Origin: an uncultured Pseudomonadota bacterium
GTDB taxonomy: Bacteria; Pseudomonadota; Gammaproteobacteria; Burkholderiales; SG8-39
Direction of reading: 5' to 3'
Assembly: GCA_903864555.1 (NCBI GenBank)
Contig: CAIPGJ010000808.1
Location: forward strand, 1-8,986
DNA: 8,986 nucleotides
In this document: positions 1 through 5,907 of the stretch, piece after piece
Numbering within the stretch: position 1 is the first letter of the stretch
How the letters are laid out: each line of letters begins with the position of its first letter
The notes under the pieces: model-generated
Database searches by the model: none
What the model was told of the DNA's origin: nothing
The model's input: only the letters and a program-made list of their open reading frames with translations
Program-made: the position numbers and the translations under genes

Positions 1-1167
1 CCGACCTCGCGTGGTGGTGATGGCCACGTCGTTGTAGCCCACCACGCCAGAGAACACGCCCTTGTCCTCGATGCGGTAGCGGCGGCACTTGGCCATGATT
101 GCCCGTACCTCGGGGCGCTGCACCATGGGGTCGGTGAAGGTTTCCAGGGTCAGCTTGCCATCGAGCACCAGCGCGGCGGCCACATACTCGATGCTGAATT
201 TGCCCTCCAGCCCGGTGGTCGGGTTGGTGCTGACCAGCGCAGTATCCGATCCCGGTGGAAAGCCGATCTCGACAGCCGTGACTTCCTCTGCCTTGATGCC
301 ATGTTTGGCCATCAGCTCGAGCATCCCGCCGATCGGACGATGGTTGCAGTAACAGCAGGCCCATCGCTTCACATAGATGCCAGGATCGCTCATCTCCCAG
401 GGTGTGCCCAGCAGCATGGCGGCATTGGCGAGCAATTTCGGCGCCTCTGCATCGCCGTAGGTGACCAGCATGTTGTTGGGGCCGTCGAATATGGATTCAT
501 CGGCCGTGAACCCATGCTTGGCCATCCAGGCCGACAGCACCCCGGTGCGGGCCGCATGGCCGGCGTGGAAGGGCTTGGTCATGGTGCCGAAGTTTCGCAC
601 CAGTCCGCTCATCTGGGAGGCGGTCAGGCCCCAGGCGGCCCGCAGTTGCTGCACATTCAGCTTCCACAGCCGCGCCGCCACCGTGGTGCAGGTGAAGGCG
701 CCAATGGTGGCCGTGGAGTGCCAGCCACGCAGATAGTGGTCATGGCCCAGGGCACGTCCCAGCTTGCCGCCAATCTCCAGGCCCAGGGCATGCGCGGCCA
801 GCACTTCGGCACCGGAGGCACCGGCAGCTTCCGCCACCGCCAGGGCGGCCGGCACCATGGTCGGGCTGGGGTGCCCGCGCAGGCTCGGCAGGCTGTCATC
901 GAAATCCAGGGCATGCGCACACATGCCGTTGACGAAGGCCGCATCGGCAGGGGAAGTCCGCACCGCATGACCCCAAACCGTGGATTGGGGGCGTGCCCCT
1001 AAGTCCTGCACCCACTGCAGGCCGATGTCGCTGATCGGCTCCAGCGTGCCGGCCATGGCCACGCCAATGGTGTCGATCAATGCATCGCGAGCCCCGTCCA
1101 GCACCGTTGCCGGAATCTTCTCCAGGGGTGTCTCGACGACGAAACGTGCCAGCTTCTCCGTGACCAT
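1..1167 (-). CDS. MmgE/PrpD family protein (copy 1), C-terminus cut by the window edge
   Basis: An uninterrupted frame of 389 codons runs from ATG at 1167 to the left edge. Family members are about 450-460 residues, so roughly 65 C-terminal residues lie outside. GGAGG at 1173-1177, 5 nt from the ATG, fixes the start. The family (2-methylcitrate dehydratase PrpD, cis-aconitate decarboxylase, MmgE) acts on small di- and tricarboxylates in the cytoplasm. Recognisable features are the all-helical N-domain, the HALDFDD motif (about residues 85-91), HP at 99-100, GWH at 148-150, the TMTKPFHAG stretch (195-203) and CNH at 274-276. These match the positions of the active-site Asp, His, Lys and His residues known from cis-aconitate decarboxylase (alignment by eye). 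The gene lies 53 bp downstream of the acyl-CoA dehydrogenase on the same strand and is probably cotranscribed with it. The exact substrate is unknown; family assignment is secure, and a specific PrpD role is not supported because no prpB or prpC is present. Confidence 0.9.
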   Translation of the reverse strand, partial: MVTEKLARFVVETPLEKIPATVLDGARDALIDTIGVAMAGTLEPISDIGLQWVQDLGARPQSTVWGHAVRTSPADAAFVNGMCAHALDFDDSLPSLRGHPSPTMVPAALAVAEAAGASGAEVLAAHALGLEIGGKLGRALGHDHYLRGWHSTATIGAFTCTTVAARLWKLNVQQLRAAWGLTASQMSGLVRNFGTMTKPFHAGHAARTGVLSAWMAKHGFTADESIFDGPNNMLVTYGDAEAPKLLANAAMLLGTPWEMSDPGIYVKRWACCYCNHRPIGGMLELMAKHGIKAEEVTAVEIGFPPGSDTALVSTNPTTGLEGKFSIEYVAAALVLDGKLTLETFTDPMVQRPEVRAIMAKCRRYRIEDKGVFSGVVGYNDVAITTTRGR

Positions 1168-1220
1168 GCAATCCTCCAATTTTGGCTTTTGTTTGAATTC
1201 GGCTCAGCTACCGATGACTT

Positions 1221-2360
1221 TCAGTACTTCCGGCGTCCCAGCACCTTGCGTGCAATGAGGTTGCGCTGGATCTGCGTGGTGCCCCCTGCAATGGCAAACC
1301 CGCGAACGTCGCGATACAGCCGTTCCATCGGATAGGCCGCCGAATAGCCATTGGCGCCAAACAGCTGCATCGCATCGGACACCACCGACAGCGCCGCCTC
1401 ATTGGCAAAGGTCTTGGCCACGGCCGCCTCGAGTTCGGACGGGAAGCCGGCCGACGCATTGGAGGCCGCCCGATAGATCAGCAAGCGCGCCGCGTCCAGT
1501 TTCACCGCCATGTCGGCGACCATCCAGCGCAGCCCCTGGAAATCGGCCAGGTGCTTGCCGAAGGCCTCACGCTGCTGCACATATTCGACCGCCTCGTCAT
1601 AGGCGCGCTGCGCCACGCCCAGCGCGATGGCCGAATTGCAGCAGCGCGACAGGCTCATGGACATCAGCGACGCGCTGAAGTCTCCATGCACCATGCGATT
1701 GCTCACGGGCACCCGGCAATCATTGAAGATCAGCTCGGTGGAGGGGCTGCCACGGTGCCCCATCATCTCCTCGACTTTGCCGATCTCGAAGCCTGGGGTG
1801 CCATGCTCGACGATCAGCAGTCCCTTGGGGGACTTCTCCTCGTCCTTGAAGACCACATCGACCAGCACCAGGTGTGACACCGCCCCCCGGGAAATCCAGC
1901 ACTTGTTGCCGTTGACCACATAGAAGTCACCATCCCTCACCGCGCTGGTCCTGATCTGGTGGGCGTCGGAGCCGGCCTGCGGCTCGCTCATGGCGTGGCA
2001 GGGAAGCATCTCACCGCTCGCGATGCGCGGCAGGTAGCGGCGCCGATGCTCATCGGTCCCCAGTTGCGTGATCCGGTTGCCGTGAACATTCGAGCTGAAG
2101 ACATACATGGTCGAGCTGACACAGGCCCAGCCCAGTTGCTCCAGCACCAGGACCAGGTCCATGAGGCTGGCGCCGGCTCCGCCGTATTCCTCAGGAATGA
2201 TCAGGCCCAGGTAGCCCTGCTCCCCCAGCAGCTTGATGTTCTCCCAGGGCACCTCGGCCGTCCTGTCCCAATGGGCCGCCTTGTCCTTGAAGACCTCGCG
2301 CGCCAGCCGTCCGGCACCGTCACGCAGTGCAATCTGTTCATCGCTTAATTTGAAATCCAT
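1221..2360 (-). CDS. acyl-CoA dehydrogenase family flavoprotein with atypical active site
   Basis: A complete 379-residue protein, the normal length for this FAD-dependent family, which oxidises acyl-CoA thioesters to 2-enoyl-CoA in the cytoplasm and passes electrons to ETF. Domains in order: N-terminal helical domain (about 1-115, beginning MDFKLSDEQ), middle beta domain (about 118-220) with the flavin signature CHAMSEPQAGSD (121-132) and the flavin-stacking Trp155, and C-terminal helical domain (230-379) with QREAFG (263-268) and GANGY (335-339). The usual catalytic Glu of the C-terminal IYEGT motif is Gly359 (sequence IAGGT). The alternative Glu used by isovaleryl-CoA dehydrogenase aligns with Ser238. 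The start at 2360 is the natural family start; a weak GAAGGTG lies at 2372-2378, 11 nt upstream. The gene is divergent from the Bug gene and precedes mmgE copy 1. The substrate is not predictable; a reductase or a branched/cyclic acyl-CoA dehydrogenase is possible. Confidence 0.93.
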   Translation of the reverse strand: MDFKLSDEQIALRDGAGRLAREVFKDKAAHWDRTAEVPWENIKLLGEQGYLGLIIPEEYGGAGASLMDLVLVLEQLGWACVSSTMYVFSSNVHGNRITQLGTDEHRRRYLPRIASGEMLPCHAMSEPQAGSDAHQIRTSAVRDGDFYVVNGNKCWISRGAVSHLVLVDVVFKDEEKSPKGLLIVEHGTPGFEIGKVEEMMGHRGSPSTELIFNDCRVPVSNRMVHGDFSASLMSMSLSRCCNSAIALGVAQRAYDEAVEYVQQREAFGKHLADFQGLRWMVADMAVKLDAARLLIYRAASNASAGFPSELEAAVAKTFANEAALSVVSDAMQLFGANGYSAAYPMERLYRDVRGFAIAGGTTQIQRNLIARKVLGRRKY

Positions 2361-2672
2361 CGGGCTTTTTGCACCTTCGTTGGCATGGTCACATGGTCGG
2401 CTTCAGGCAGACGCGTTGATACTGCCTACTGGACTACAGGGTTGTCATGCCTCTCCTGCCTTCCAGTCAGACAGTGTTGCTGCGTTCGCCCAACATCGGG
2501 CCGGTCGGGGACTCGTTTGCAGGCCTGGAACAACACGGAATTCAGTCGCACCGGGAGTGGCCATCCCCGGGGGCAGCCGGTGTTGCGATCATGCCGGGAC
2601 TGGGGGCAAATTATAACCAATGGGTGAATACGATCTAAGATGGCACCCCGTCCAATTACTTCAGAAACCGGA
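2361..2672. promoter_or_regulatory. divergent intergenic region with likely back-to-back promoters
   Basis: About 310 bp separate the acyl-CoA dehydrogenase start (minus) from the preferred Bug start (plus), and no convincing gene lies here. It should hold promoters for both directions. Near the Bug gene, ATTATAAC at 2610-2617 reads as TATAAC on the plus strand and as a perfect TATAAT on the minus strand, but neither has a good -35 box at 16-18 bp. Closer to the dehydrogenase there is a 6-bp dyad (listed separately). Short open frames on both strands lack family-like sequence and ribosome binding sites. The assignment as regulatory DNA rests on gene orientation more than on the boxes. Confidence 0.5.
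2405..2427. promoter_or_regulatory. candidate operator: dyad AGGCAG-N11-CTGCCT
   Basis: A perfect 6-bp inverted repeat with an 11-bp spacer lies 45-67 bp upstream of the acyl-CoA dehydrogenase start, in the divergent region. The geometry fits a dimeric regulator of the LysR or GntR type, but a dyad this short can occur by chance and no regulator gene is in the window. Confidence 0.25.
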
Positions 2673-3650
2673 ATGAAACACTTGCGACCGAAGAACCTCC
2701 CCATCATCGCCCTGCTGCTTTGCCTTTCGGCATTCCATGCCAGAGCCCAGAACTATCCTGGCAAACCTGTCCGATTGATCGTTCCACTTGCGCCCGGAGG
2801 CAGTGTGGACATTGCTGCACGCCTGTTGGCACAGGAATTGTCGACCTCGCTGGGGCAGCAGGTTGCCGTGGACAATCGCGCGGGTGGGGGTGGCAACATC
2901 GGGGCTGAACTGGCGGCACGCGCTGCGCCGGACGGCTATACCCTGGTGATGGGCAGTTCCAGCAATTTCGGCGTGAATCCCAGTCTGTACAAGCATCTGC
3001 CCTTCGACCCGGTGAAGGATTTCGAGCCCGTCAGTATGGTGTCTCTCGCGCCGAACACGCTGGTGGTCCATCCGGGCGTGCCCGCACGCAATGTCAAGGA
3101 ACTGGTCGCGCTGGCGAGGGCCAAACCTGGCACCTTGAACTTCGCATCCTCAGGGACGGGTGGGTCGCCCCACCTGGCTGGGGAACTGTTCAAGCTGGTG
3201 ACGCAAACCGATGTGACCCACATCGCCTACAAGGGCACCGGCCAGGCTATGGGTGACCTGCTGGCAGGCCAGGTGCAGATGTCCTTCGGCACAGTGCTGG
3301 CGCTGTTGCCCCAGATCAAGTCGGGAAAGCTTCGGGCACTGGCCGTCACGACCCGGAAGCGCGTGTCGGCCCTTCCCGACGTGCCCACCATGTCCGAGCA
3401 GGGGTATGCGGGCATAGAGACCACCGCCTGGAATGGCGTTCTGGCTCCGGCAAGGACCCCGGGTGCCCTCATCCAGAGATTGAATGCGGATATCGTGCGC
3501 ATTTTGTCGACACCGGATGTGCGGCAGAAATTCGATGCTCAGGGTGCGGAAGCGAGCCCAAGCACCCCTGCCGAGTTCGGCCTGTTCATCCGTGAAGAGA
3601 TCGACAAGTGGGGCAAGGTCGTCAGGGCTGCGGGCTTGACCGCGAATTGA
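2673..3650 (+). CDS. Bug-type tripartite tricarboxylate transporter substrate-binding protein (copy 1)
   Basis: Periplasmic solute-binding protein of the TctC/Bug family, which captures carboxylates or other small anions. With ATG at 2673 it has 325 residues, typical for the family, and begins with a clean signal peptide: basic MKHLRPK, a hydrophobic stretch (9-20) and a likely cleavage after ARA (25). An in-frame ATG at 2640 would add 11 residues (MAPRPITSETG) before the basic region. Neither ATG has a good ribosome binding site, so the start is unproven. Family features are VRLIVPLAPGG (33-43), the ligand-loop Asp46, the NRAGGGGNIG turn (68-77), PDGYT (86-90), FDPVKDFEPV (111-120) and the SSGTGG loop (159-164). 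No TctA/TctB membrane genes are adjacent; orphan Bug genes are common in Burkholderiales. It is transcribed divergently from the acyl-CoA dehydrogenase, so it may import that pathway's substrate or act in sensing. The ligand is unknown. Confidence 0.93.
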   Translation: MKHLRPKNLPIIALLLCLSAFHARAQNYPGKPVRLIVPLAPGGSVDIAARLLAQELSTSLGQQVAVDNRAGGGGNIGAELAARAAPDGYTLVMGSSSNFGVNPSLYKHLPFDPVKDFEPVSMVSLAPNTLVVHPGVPARNVKELVALARAKPGTLNFASSGTGGSPHLAGELFKLVTQTDVTHIAYKGTGQAMGDLLAGQVQMSFGTVLALLPQIKSGKLRALAVTTRKRVSALPDVPTMSEQGYAGIETTAWNGVLAPARTPGALIQRLNADIVRILSTPDVRQKFDAQGAEASPSTPAEFGLFIREEIDKWGKVVRAAGLTAN

Positions 3651-3666
3651 GTGGACATGGACTTCA

Positions 3667-3727
3667 TGATAATAATCCTTACATTCACTTATTAACCATG
3701 AAGGACTACTGCTGTAATTGATAATAA
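3667..3727 (+). repeat. 9-bp direct repeat TGATAATAA in an AT-rich patch
   Basis: TGATAATAA occurs at 3667-3675 and again at 3719-3727, inside an AT-rich stretch (about 3660-3730) that contrasts with the surrounding GC-rich DNA. The second copy ends directly before the ATG at 3728 that opens the ZIP-remnant frame, and its last three bases are an in-frame TAA. It could be part of a promoter region or a scar of the rearrangement that removed the rest of the ZIP gene. Low-complexity AT sequence also makes chance repetition plausible. Confidence 0.35.
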
Positions 3728-3760
3728 ATGTCCTGCCAGTCCGATTCCGGAATCCTGCAG

Positions 3761-3871
3761 TCGCACGCGGTCATCCCGGAATCCCATCGCTATCGCCACC
3801 AGACATCCGCCACCATCGGCCTGGCGGCCGGGTTTGCCATCATGATGACCCTGGATTCGGCGCTGGTCTGA
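3761..3871 (+). pseudogene. C-terminal remnant of a ZIP-family metal transporter
   Basis: The frame ending in TGA at 3869-3871 encodes about 36 residues that resemble the end of bacterial ZIP (zinc/iron permease) transporters: SHAVIPESHR, then HQTSATIGL, then the last membrane helix AAGFAIMMTLDSALV. ZIP proteins of Bordetella type end with the same pattern (IPETHR, an AT-rich turn, GFxLMMxLD, AL). A full protein has about 300 residues, so roughly seven-eighths is missing. The frame is open upstream only to ATG at 3728, preceded directly by in-frame TAA; the extra 11 residues MSCQSDSGILQ show no ZIP similarity. The Glu expected after the conserved SH is Ala. I see no other ZIP sequence between 3651 and 3760. 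This is best read as the tail of a deleted gene, not a functional small protein. The family assignment is from memory of the C-terminal pattern. Confidence 0.7.
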
Positions 3872-3991
3872 GTATCCGGCTTGGGCTGGATGCGGCTGAC
3901 CATTTGCCACATGCCGACGTTTCTGACATGCTTTCCCCCTGTGCCGGTGTTCAAGCCGGCTTGTCTGAAATCACCGGCCAATGGAGGCGTC
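3872..3991 (+). other. leader region upstream of the class II aldolase gene
   Basis: The 120 bp between the ZIP-remnant stop and the aldolase ATG contain no supported gene. The reading frame of the aldolase stays open through here back to an ATG at 3881, but the extra 37 residues are rich in Pro, Cys and Met and unlike the family, and the real ribosome binding site lies just before 3992. An imperfect dyad GCCGG...CCGGC occurs at about 3942-3960. No convincing promoter was seen; the AT-rich stretch near 3660-3730 is the likeliest place for one. Confidence 0.4.
3983..3987 (+). promoter_or_regulatory. ribosome binding site GGAGG that sets the aldolase start
   Basis: GGAGG ends 4 nt before ATG at 3992. 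It argues against the longer frame starting at 3881 and gives a 260-residue product that begins as family members do. Confidence 0.8.
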
Positions 3992-4774
3992 ATGAGTTCC
4001 CCCGCATTCAAGGTAGTCAAATCCGTCCGCGAACAGGTGAGCAAGGAGGAATGGGACACCCGCGTCAATCTGGCGGCGGCGTATCGGCTGGTGGATCATT
4101 TCGGCATGACGGAACTCACGGCCAACCATATCTCGGCGCGTGTGCCCGGCAGCAAGGACCAGTTCCTGATCAATCCTTACGGCATGCTGTACGACGAGAT
4201 CACCGCCTCCAGCCTGGTTCGCATCGACCTGGACGGAAAGATCCTGTTCAATGCCACCGATTACGAAGTGAACGAAGCCGGCTTCGTCATCCACAGTGCC
4301 ATCCATGCTGCCCGCCACGATGTGGATTGCGTGGCACACACCCATACACCCGCCGGCATGGCCGTTTCAGCCATGAAATGCGGCCTGCTGCCTTTGGCAC
4401 AGACCTTCATTCGATTCACCACCATTGCCTACCATGACTTCGAAGGCCTCGCGACCGAAGGCCGCCTCGACGAACGAGAACGACTGGTTGCTGATCTTGG
4501 CAACCAGAATGCCATGATCCTGCGCAACCACGGATTGCTCACCTGCGGCGACAGCATTGCCACCGCGTTCAACCTGCTTTATCGCCTGGAGCGCGCCTGC
4601 CAGACCCAGATCATGGCCATGAACGCCAAGACCGAACTGGTGCTGCCGCCGGCCGAAGCCGTCGCTGAAATGCAGAAGGTCTTCAAGGACCCGACGCGGC
4701 CAAAGGTTGGCGAACTGGCCTGGAACGCACTGTTGCGCCGGCTGGACCGCATCGCCCCAGAGTACAAGCACTAA
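3992..4774 (+). CDS. class II aldolase/adducin family protein
   Basis: A 260-residue cytoplasmic protein of the class II aldolase/adducin fold, which includes fuculose-phosphate aldolase, ribulose-phosphate 4-epimerase and decarboxylase-like members that use a divalent metal. The expected metal ligands are present: AHTHT with His116 and His118, and LRNHGLL with His180. Other family marks are LTANHISAR (42-50), INPYGMLYDEI (60-70), and NEAGFVIHSAIH (94-105) leading into the metal site. The position of the catalytic Glu73 of fuculose aldolase aligns by eye with Gly97, as in the adducin-like branch, so classical sugar-phosphate aldol cleavage is doubtful. The start is set by GGAGG at 3983-3987. 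The gene is on the same strand as the Bug copy 1 gene but separated by a gene remnant, and it converges with the Bug copy 2 gene. The family is secure; the reaction is not. Confidence 0.9.
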   Translation: MSSPAFKVVKSVREQVSKEEWDTRVNLAAAYRLVDHFGMTELTANHISARVPGSKDQFLINPYGMLYDEITASSLVRIDLDGKILFNATDYEVNEAGFVIHSAIHAARHDVDCVAHTHTPAGMAVSAMKCGLLPLAQTFIRFTTIAYHDFEGLATEGRLDERERLVADLGNQNAMILRNHGLLTCGDSIATAFNLLYRLERACQTQIMAMNAKTELVLPPAEAVAEMQKVFKDPTRPKVGELAWNALLRRLDRIAPEYKH

Positions 4775-4789
4775 TTTGTCTTCCCCGCA

Positions 4790-4811
4790 GGTCTGCCGCT
4801 CACGGCAGACC
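4790..4811. terminator. hairpin between convergent genes, probable bidirectional terminator
   Basis: GGTCTGCCG, loop CTCA, CGGCAGACC: a perfect 9-bp stem with a 4-nt loop, lying between the aldolase stop (4774) and the Bug copy 2 stop (4829). A second, overlapping hairpin CCCGG-N5-CCGGG occupies 4810-4824. No T-tract follows on either strand, so it is not a classical intrinsic terminator. Its place between convergent genes makes transcript ending or 3'-end protection the best explanation. Confidence 0.6.
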
Positions 4812-4828
4812 CGGTCTGGCCGGGCGCC

Positions 4829-5824
4829 TTACTGCGTCGTGAGGTTCAGTGACTTGATGACCTTGCGATAGCTCTCGGTCTCTGCCCGGATGATGTCGGC
4901 AAACTCTTTCGGGGTATTGCCATACACCTGTGCGCCATCGCTGGTGAGCTGATTGCGAAACTCCGGTGTTGCCAGATGTCTCACGATTTCCTTGTTCAGC
5001 AAGTCGATGATGGCAGCCGGCGTCTTGGCGGGTGCAACGATGCCGTACCAGTTGACTGACTGGTAACCCGGGAAGCCGCTTTCGGCCACCGTCGGAAGGT
5101 CCGGCATGACACTGGCGCGCTGTGCGCCGGTCACGGCTATCGCCCTGACCTGGCGCTGCTTGACCTGCGGCACCGTGGTCAGGATCGGACCGAAAGTCAT
5201 TTCGATCTCGCTGGAAATCACCGCCGCATTGGCCGGTGCCGCGCCCTTGAACGGCACATGGGTGAGGCTGACGCCAGCCAGTGAGCCCAGCACCTCGACC
5301 CCGAGATGGTTGGTGGTGCCGATGCCGGCAGAGCCGAAATTCAGCCTCCCCGGATTGGCTTTGGCGTAGGCAATCAGCTCGGTGACACTGTTGACGGGCA
5401 GCTTGTTGCTGACCACCAGCAGGAAGGGCGCAGCCGCAATCAGCGTCACCGGGGCAACGTCCCTCACCGGGTCATAGGGTGACTCCTTCATCATGTAAGG
5501 ACCAATGGCCAGGGTGGACGTGGAACCCATGGCGATGGTGTAGCCATTGGGGGTTGCTCGCGTGAGCTGGGTGATGCCTATCATGCCCCCGGCGCCACCC
5601 TGGTTTTCCATGATGAACGTCTGCTTCAGCGATTCGGAAAGCAACTGGCCCACCTTGCGGGCGACCAGATCGTTGCCGGACCCCGGTGCAAAGGGAACGA
5701 TGAACCTCACCGGATTGGCTGGATAGTTGCCTGCACCGGCGGGACGCCCGGCCTGTGCGACTGCCTGACCTGCAGCCAGGCTGACAAATGCCGCGGCTAG
5801 ACCGATGATTACCACTTGTTTCAT
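4829..5824 (-). CDS. Bug-type tripartite tricarboxylate transporter substrate-binding protein (copy 2)
   Basis: Periplasmic TctC/Bug-family binding protein of 331 residues when started at ATG 5824; a second ATG six bases upstream (5830) would add Met-Asn. GGAG at 5833-5836 is 8 nt from 5824 but only 2 nt from 5830, which favours 5824. The signal peptide is MKQVVIIGLAAAFVSLAAG with likely cleavage after AVA (23). Family marks are VRFIVPFAPGSGND (39-52) with ligand-loop Asp52, NQGGAGGMIG (74-83), NGYT (93-96), YDPVRDVAPV (117-126) and the GSAGIGTTNH loop (164-173). It is the last gene of the minus-strand cluster, 83 bp after the enoyl-CoA hydratase gene, and it ends against the convergent hairpin. 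It differs clearly from copy 1 (for example AGIGTTNH against SGTGGSPH in the loop), so the two likely bind different ligands. No TctA/TctB genes are adjacent. Confidence 0.94.
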   Translation of the reverse strand: MKQVVIIGLAAAFVSLAAGQAVAQAGRPAGAGNYPANPVRFIVPFAPGSGNDLVARKVGQLLSESLKQTFIMENQGGAGGMIGITQLTRATPNGYTIAMGSTSTLAIGPYMMKESPYDPVRDVAPVTLIAAAPFLLVVSNKLPVNSVTELIAYAKANPGRLNFGSAGIGTTNHLGVEVLGSLAGVSLTHVPFKGAAPANAAVISSEIEMTFGPILTTVPQVKQRQVRAIAVTGAQRASVMPDLPTVAESGFPGYQSVNWYGIVAPAKTPAAIIDLLNKEIVRHLATPEFRNQLTSDGAQVYGNTPKEFADIIRAETESYRKVIKSLNLTTQ

Positions 5825-5832
5825 GTTCATTT

Positions 5833-5836
5833 CTCC
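5833..5836 (-). promoter_or_regulatory. ribosome binding site GGAG deciding between two ATGs
   Basis: The GGAG core (CGGAGAA in context) stands 2 nt from ATG 5830 and 8 nt from ATG 5824, so initiation at 5824 is favoured for Bug copy 2. Confidence 0.65.
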
Positions 5837-5907
5837 GTTTTTCTGATGGGCTTGCCGGTGGCTCCAGAGTATTCCGTAGCTTCACGGCATTGTGCTTTCT
5901 TCAGGCT

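Noticed and set aside
301..1002. Plus-strand open frame of 233 codons over the mmgE copy 1 gene
   Set aside because: It is the complement of an intact MmgE/PrpD frame that is continuous from 1167 to the edge; the composition (Gly, His, Gln, Arg) is typical of a shadow frame.
896..1171. Minus-strand frame of 91 codons overlapping the start of mmgE copy 1, as if copy 1 were frameshifted
   Set aside because: Direct translation from ATG 1167 shows an unbroken MmgE/PrpD frame to the window edge; the other frame lacks family sequence.
2385..2627. Small frames on both strands in the divergent region (for example 2385-2627 plus and 2426-2707 minus)
   Set aside because: No ribosome binding site, Cys/Arg/Trp-rich random-looking sequence and no recognisable domain; the region is better explained as regulatory.
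3743..3754. 12-bp perfect palindrome GATTCCGGAATC as an operator
   Set aside because: It lies inside the open frame that leads into the ZIP remnant and no promoter boxes can be placed around it; a single palindrome of this length is weak evidence.
3718..4437. Plus-strand frame of 239 codons overlapping the aldolase gene
   Set aside because: It overlaps the aldolase in another frame and has no family resemblance; the ribosome binding site at 3983-3987 serves the 3992 start.
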